Assembly: GCF_016641735.1 (NCBI RefSeq)
Contig: NZ_JAEDAO010000001.1
Coordinates: 3,410,001-3,474,000 of the forward strand
DNA from: Ramlibacter algicola
GTDB taxonomy: Bacteria > Pseudomonadota > Gammaproteobacteria > Burkholderiales > Burkholderiaceae_C
DNA: 64,000 nucleotides
Direction: 5' to 3'
Shown here piece by piece: positions 60,142 to 64,000 of this stretch (position 1 is its first letter; every line of letters starts with the position of its first letter). Both the position numbers and the translations under genes were made by a program. The notes beneath the pieces were generated by a model that was not told where the DNA came from, searched no databases, and saw nothing but the letters and a program-made list of their open reading frames with translations.

Positions 60142-61397
60142 CCCGGGGCCGCGCTCCCACGCTCGGCATCGACTTCGGCACCTCCAATTCCGCCGTCGCC
60201 GTGCTGGACGACGGCGGCGCGGCGCGCGCCCTGGCGCTGGAAGGCGGCGCCACCACGCTGCCCACGGCGATCTTCTTCAATGCCGAGGACCGCAGCGTCC
60301 ACTTCGGCCGCGACGCGGTGGCCCTGTACCTGCAGGGCGTCGACGGGCGCCTGATGCGTTCGCTCAAGAGCCTGCTGGGCAGCTCGCTGATGCAGGAGTC
60401 GACCGCGATCGGCTGGGGCAGTGCGAGCTACCAGGACATCCTCTCGCGTTTCCTGGCCGAACTGGCCGAGCGGGCGCGGGCGCAGGTGGGCGAGCTGGCG
60501 CCGGAAGTGCTGCTGGGCCGCCCGGTGCATTTCGTCGACGACTCGCCCGAGCGCGACCGGCAGGCGCAGGAGTCGCTGCGGCGCGCGGCGATCGCCGCGG
60601 GCTTCCGCGACGTGCGCTTCGAGCTGGAACCGATCGCCGCCGCCTTCGACTACGAGCGCCGGCTGGAGCGCGAGAGCCTGGTGCTGATCGTCGACATCGG
60701 CGGCGGCACGTCCGACTTCACGGTCGTGCGGCTCGGACCGGACCGCGTGGCGCACACGGACCGGCGCGCCGACGTGCTCGCGACCGCCGGCGTCCATGTC
60801 GCGGGCACCGACTTCGACCGCAAGCTGAACCTCGCGCGCGTGATGCCGCTGCTCGGGCTCGGCCACCACGGGCCGGTCGGCCGGCCCGTGCCCAGCCCCG
60901 TGTTCATGGAGCTGGCCACCTGGCACCTGATCAACTTCCTGTACGCGCCGAAGGTGATGGCCCGCGTGCGCGCTTTGCGGACCAATTTCAGCGACACGCA
61001 GTTGCACGACCGCTTGCTGCGCGTGCTGGAGCTGCGCCTGGGCCACCGCATCGCCTCGGAAGTGGAGCTGGCCAAGATCGCCTGTTCGAGCACCGGCGAG
61101 ACGGCGCGCCTCGCGCTCGACGAAGTGGAGGCCGGCCTCGAGGCGACGCTGGACGCGCCGACGATGGCGGCCGAGCTCGCGCCCTTGCTGGACCAGGTGG
61201 TGGCGTGCGCACGCGAGTGCGTTCGGGCAGCGCAGGCGGTCGCGCCGGATGCGATCTATCTCACCGGTGGTTCGTCGGCCCTGCAGCCGCTGCAGGGCCA
61301 GCTGCGTGCCGGATTCCCGGGCGTGCCGCTGGTTGAAGGCGACCTGTTCGGCGGCGTGGCGGCGGGACTGGCGTACGCCGCCGCGCACCGGCACTGA
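60138..61397 (+). CDS. Hsp70-family chaperone (YegD-like)
   Basis: A 419-residue actin-fold ATPase with the Hsp70 nucleotide-binding motifs: [13 protein letters not shown] (phosphate 1, about 10-22), [15 protein letters not shown] (phosphate 2, about 185) and [12 protein letters not shown] (adenosine, about 375). It lacks the substrate-binding and lid domains of DnaK, as in E. coli YegD. The start overlaps the lysS stop (ATGA). The substrate is unknown; a link with lysyl-tRNA synthetase is not established. Confidence 0.9.
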   Translation: MTRGRAPTLGIDFGTSNSAVAVLDDGGAARALALEGGATTLPTAIFFNAEDRSVHFGRDAVALYLQGVDGRLMRSLKSLLGSSLMQESTAIGWGSASYQDILSRFLAELAERARAQVGELAPEVLLGRPVHFVDDSPERDRQAQESLRRAAIAAGFRDVRFELEPIAAAFDYERRLERESLVLIVDIGGGTSDFTVVRLGPDRVAHTDRRADVLATAGVHVAGTDFDRKLNLARVMPLLGLGHHGPVGRPVPSPVFMELATWHLINFLYAPKVMARVRALRTNFSDTQLHDRLLRVLELRLGHRIASEVELAKIACSSTGETARLALDEVEAGLEATLDAPTMAAELAPLLDQVVACARECVRAAQAVAPDAIYLTGGSSALQPLQGQLRAGFPGVPLVEGDLFGGVAAGLAYAAAHRH

Positions 61398-61403
61398 CGC
61401 CGC

Positions 61404-62462
61404 TCAGGGGAGCGTGCGCAGCGCCTGCATGTAGCGCGGCTGGACCATCAGGTCGTCCCAGGCCGGCGCTTCGCCGACGGGCAACAGGGTGAGCCGCCGC
61501 TGTTCGCTCACCGGATCCGGGCGCCAGCGGCCTTTGACCTGCGCCTCGGCGAGCCCGTCGATCAGGTCGTCGACCGCGGTGCCCTCGCCCAGCGACTGGT
61601 TGCACAGCAGGACCAGGTCGCACCCCGCCGACAGCGCGGCGACGGCGGCCTCGGTGTACGTGACTTCGCGCCCGCCGATGCGGCGCGCGCCTTCCATGCT
61701 CAGGTCGTCGCTGAAGATCGCGCCGGCGAAGCCAAGGCGGTCGCGCAGGATGGCTTGCAGCCAGCGCGGCGAGAACCCCGCCGGCAGCTTGTCGACCTTG
61801 GGATAGATCACGTGCGCCGGCATCACGCTGGTGAGCGACGTGTTCAGCCAGCCGTAGGGCGCGGCGTCCTCGCCGAGGATCTCCTTCAGCGCACGCCCGT
61901 CGACCGGGATCTCGGTGTGCGAGTCCGCCTTCACGAAGCCGTGGCCGGGGAAGTGCTTGCCGCAGTTGGCGACGCCGGCCTGCAGCAGCCCGTGCATCAG
62001 GCTCTTGGCGAGCATGGCGGCCACGCGTGCATCGCGGTGGAAGGCGCGGTCGCCGATGACGCCGGACTCGCCCCAATCGAGGTCGAGCACGGGCGTGAAG
62101 CTGAAGTCGACGCCGCTTGCGCGCAACTCGGCGCCGAGCACGTAGCCGGCCGCCGTCGCCGCGTTGGTGGCCTGCAGCGCGTCGCGCATCCACAGCTCGC
62201 CGAACGCGCGCATCGGCGGCAGGTGCGTGAAGCCGTCGGTGCGGAAGCGCTGCACGCGCCCGCCCTCGTGGTCGACGCAGATGAGGAGGTCCGGGCGCAG
62301 GGCCTTGATGTCGGCGCACAGCGCGGACAGCTGCGCGCGGTCCTGCCAGTTGCGGGCGAACAGGATCATGCCGCCGGTGAGCGGATGCGCGAGGCGGCGC
62401 CGGTCGGTGTCGGTCAGTTCGGTGCCGGCGATGTCGATGATGAGGGGCGCGTGGTCGGTCAT
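61404..62462 (-). CDS. nagZ: Beta-N-acetylhexosaminidase, cell-wall recycling
   Basis: Glycoside hydrolase family 3 enzyme that removes GlcNAc from anhydromuropeptides in the cytoplasm, a step that also controls AmpC-type beta-lactamase induction elsewhere. 352 residues. The NagZ loop [19 protein letters not shown] (about 170-190) includes the His/Asp catalytic pair; the nucleophile Asp lies in [10 protein letters not shown]. It overlaps acpS (ATGA). It ends 6 bases from the chaperone stop. Confidence 0.96.
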   Translation of the reverse strand: MTDHAPLIIDIAGTELTDTDRRRLAHPLTGGMILFARNWQDRAQLSALCADIKALRPDLLICVDHEGGRVQRFRTDGFTHLPPMRAFGELWMRDALQATNAATAAGYVLGAELRASGVDFSFTPVLDLDWGESGVIGDRAFHRDARVAAMLAKSLMHGLLQAGVANCGKHFPGHGFVKADSHTEIPVDGRALKEILGEDAAPYGWLNTSLTSVMPAHVIYPKVDKLPAGFSPRWLQAILRDRLGFAGAIFSDDLSMEGARRIGGREVTYTEAAVAALSAGCDLVLLCNQSLGEGTAVDDLIDGLAEAQVKGRWRPDPVSEQRRLTLLPVGEAPAWDDLMVQPRYMQALRTLP

Positions 62463-62857
62463 GGTTGCTTGCGTTCCACCACCACGAAGCTGGCGGCGTA
62501 GTCGGATTCGTCGGTGACGGTGACGTGCGCGGACAGGCCGCGCGCGTCGAACCAGTCCTTGAGGGCGCCGTGCAGCACCAGCGTCGGCTGGCCGCTGGGC
62601 AGCCTGGCCACTTCGCAGCTGCGCCAGGTCATGGGCATGCGCATGCCCAGTCCGATCGCCTTGCTGAAGGCTTCCTTGGCGGAAAAGCGCGTGGCCAGGA
62701 ACCGCAGGCCACGCTCGGGCCAGCGCACGGTGCGCGCGCGCCAGGTGGCGTACTCGCCCTCGGCCAGGATGCGGCGGGCGAAGCGGTCGCCGTGCCTGTC
62801 GAGCGAGGCGCGGATGCGCCGCACGTCGCAGATGTCGGTGCCGATGCCGTAGATCAC
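62459..62857 (-). CDS. acpS: Holo-[acyl-carrier-protein] synthase
   Basis: Transfers phosphopantetheine from CoA to acyl carrier protein. The 132-residue length is standard. [14 protein letters not shown] holds the metal-binding Asp and [13 protein letters not shown] the catalytic Glu/Lys. Start is a GTG at 62857, 10 bases after the pdxJ stop. Position in recO-pdxJ-acpS-nagZ is conserved in the group. Confidence 0.96.
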   Translation of the reverse strand: MIYGIGTDICDVRRIRASLDRHGDRFARRILAEGEYATWRARTVRWPERGLRFLATRFSAKEAFSKAIGLGMRMPMTWRSCEVARLPSGQPTLVLHGALKDWFDARGLSAHVTVTDESDYAASFVVVERKQP

Positions 62858-62867
62858 GCGCGACCCG

Positions 62868-63620
62868 TCAGGCGAAGGCGGCGTCGATGGCGGCCAGGTA
62901 GGCCTTCACGGCAGCGGCGTAGCCCAGTTCCAGTGCGTCCGCCACGAACGCGTGGCCGATCGACACCTCCAGCACGCCGGGCACGGTGCGCAGGAAGGGC
63001 GTGAGGTTGTACAGGTTCAGGTCGTGGCCCGCGTTCACCTCGAGCCCGGCGCCGAGCGCGGCCTGCGCGCTGCGCGCGAACTGGTCGAGCACGGCCTGTT
63101 GCTGCGGCGTTCCGAAAGCGCGCGCGTAGCTCTCGGTGTAGAGCTCGACCCGGTCGGCGCCGGCCTGGCGCGCGCCGGCCATCAGCTCGGGCCGCGGGTC
63201 CATGAACAGGCTCACGCGCACGCCGAGCGACTTGGCCTCGGCGACGATGGGCTGCAGGCGCTGCAGGTCGGCGGGAAAGTCCCAGCCGTGGTCGCTGGTG
63301 AACTGGTCCTCGCTGTCCGGCACCAGCGTGCACTGCTGCGGGCGCAGCCGGCGCACGAAGTCCATGAGGTTGTGGAACGGGTTGCCCTCGATGTTGAACT
63401 CGGCGCCGGCGCGGTGCCGCACGATCTCCTCCAGGGCGAACACGTCCTCGCTGCGGATGTGGCGCGAGTCGGGCCGCGGATGCACCGTGAGCCCGTGCGC
63501 GCCGGCGCCGAGGCAGATCTCGCCGGCCTTCGCGACGTTGGGGATGCCCAGGTGGCGCGTGTTGCGCACCAGGGCCACCTTGTTCAGGTTGATCGACAGC
63601 GCGGTCTTGCGGCGGGTCAT
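62868..63620 (-). CDS. pdxJ: Pyridoxine 5'-phosphate synthase
   Basis: Closes the pyridoxine ring from deoxyxylulose phosphate and aminoacetone phosphate, the last step of DXP-dependent vitamin B6 synthesis; SerC (11571-12653) acts earlier in the same route. 250 residues. [31 protein letters not shown] and [12 protein letters not shown] are PdxJ hallmarks. It overlaps recO by ATGA. Confidence 0.97.
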   Translation of the reverse strand: MTRRKTALSINLNKVALVRNTRHLGIPNVAKAGEICLGAGAHGLTVHPRPDSRHIRSEDVFALEEIVRHRAGAEFNIEGNPFHNLMDFVRRLRPQQCTLVPDSEDQFTSDHGWDFPADLQRLQPIVAEAKSLGVRVSLFMDPRPELMAGARQAGADRVELYTESYARAFGTPQQQAVLDQFARSAQAALGAGLEVNAGHDLNLYNLTPFLRTVPGVLEVSIGHAFVADALELGYAAAVKAYLAAIDAAFA

Positions 63621-64000
63621 AGGGCTTGGAGCTCGAGCACCAGCTGGCGGGTGCGCAGCGCGGAGACGCCGCAATGGTAGTGCAGCAGGTGGCGCAACTG
63701 CGGCTTGAGCTCGGGCGCCTGCGCGGCGGCGTGCAGCACGGCTTCGAACGGCGCTGGATCGTCCAGCGCCTCCTGCAGCGCAAGCCAGCGCTCCCCGGTG
63801 AGCGCGGCGCGGTCCGGGTCCGAAGTCTCGACCAGGCCGCCCTCGGGCACCAGGCTGTAGCGGCCCGCCGCTTGCAGCGATGCGAGCGTGCTGGTCTGCG
63901 CGTCGAGCGAGGGCAGGAAACCGGCCTCGCGCAGCAGCAGCAGTTCGAAGGCGCGCAGCGCGGGCTCCAGCGCCTCGCCCTGCCCCGACGCCAGCACGCG
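63617..64000 (-). CDS. recO: DNA repair protein RecO, C-terminal part (start outside window)
   Basis: The last 127 residues of RecO, a mediator that helps RecA load on single-stranded DNA. The helical C-terminal domain is seen ([29 protein letters not shown]), and the gene continues beyond the right edge of the window. Its stop overlaps the pdxJ start. The usual zinc cysteines of other RecO proteins are not evident in the visible part. The order recO-pdxJ-acpS supports the call. Confidence 0.9.
   Translation of the reverse strand, partial: RVLASGQGEALEPALRAFELLLLREAGFLPSLDAQTSTLASLQAAGRYSLVPEGGLVETSDPDRAALTGERWLALQEALDDPAPFEAVLHAAAQAPELKPQLRHLLHYHCGVSALRTRQLVLELQAL

Overview
The window is a GC-rich, densely packed chromosomal segment with no tRNA, rRNA, insertion sequence, phage gene or CRISPR array that I can see. 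Gene content and order point to a betaproteobacterium of the order Burkholderiales, most likely family Comamonadaceae (Ramlibacter/Variovorax-like). The supporting blocks are mdh / GntR / sdhCDAB-sdhE-gltA, leuC-entericidin-leuD-(hypothetical)-leuB-asd-fimV-truA-trpFBA-accD, and recO-pdxJ-acpS-nagZ. The assignment is an inference from synteny and protein style, not from a marker gene.

Layout. 1-2557: end of argD, then argF, and two small conserved genes. 2633-5364: kynB-kynU-kynA, tryptophan to anthranilate. 5372-8613: a flavin monooxygenase, a degenerate BLUF-like protein and a LysR regulator. 8616-16252: acnA, serC, a small membrane protein with a divergent XRE regulator and a perfect 8+8 bp operator-like palindrome between them, a conserved hypothetical, a flavin-binding stress-type protein and an ATP-grasp enzyme. 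16341-27790: a TCA block, with mdh, a citrate-lyase-like aldolase, a secreted protein and acnB on the minus strand, a GntR regulator between, and sdhCDAB-sdhE-gltA on the plus strand. 27924-41913: LysR, leucine synthesis (interrupted by a 41-residue entericidin-type lipoprotein and a putative secreted zinc peptidase), asd, fimV, truA, trpFBA and accD. 41932-43162: YggT and a LON-domain protein.

43175-58524 is the accessory highlight: fourteen minus-strand genes, mostly joined by ATGA or TGATG overlaps, that look like one transcription unit for a legionaminic-acid-type nonulosonic acid glycan. It encodes a PglF/WbpM-type 4,6-dehydratase, a CBS-domain/aminotransferase fusion, a PglD-type acetyltransferase, a NeuC/LegG-type epimerase, a NeuB/LegI-type synthase and a CMP transferase. 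It also holds an acetamidino-forming trio (HisH-, HisF- and WbpG/PseA-like), where the HisF-like protein has Glu in place of the catalytic Asp130. One glycosyltransferase, an AsnB-type amidotransferase, a small phosphoglycosyl transferase, a stand-alone HpcH/HpaI-type aldolase and a MurJ-like flippase complete it. No polymerase or ligase is present.

58609-64000: lysS, an Hsp70/YegD-type chaperone, and on the minus strand recO (partial), pdxJ, acpS and nagZ. No stretch over about 300 bases lacks a gene; intergenic signals are listed individually.
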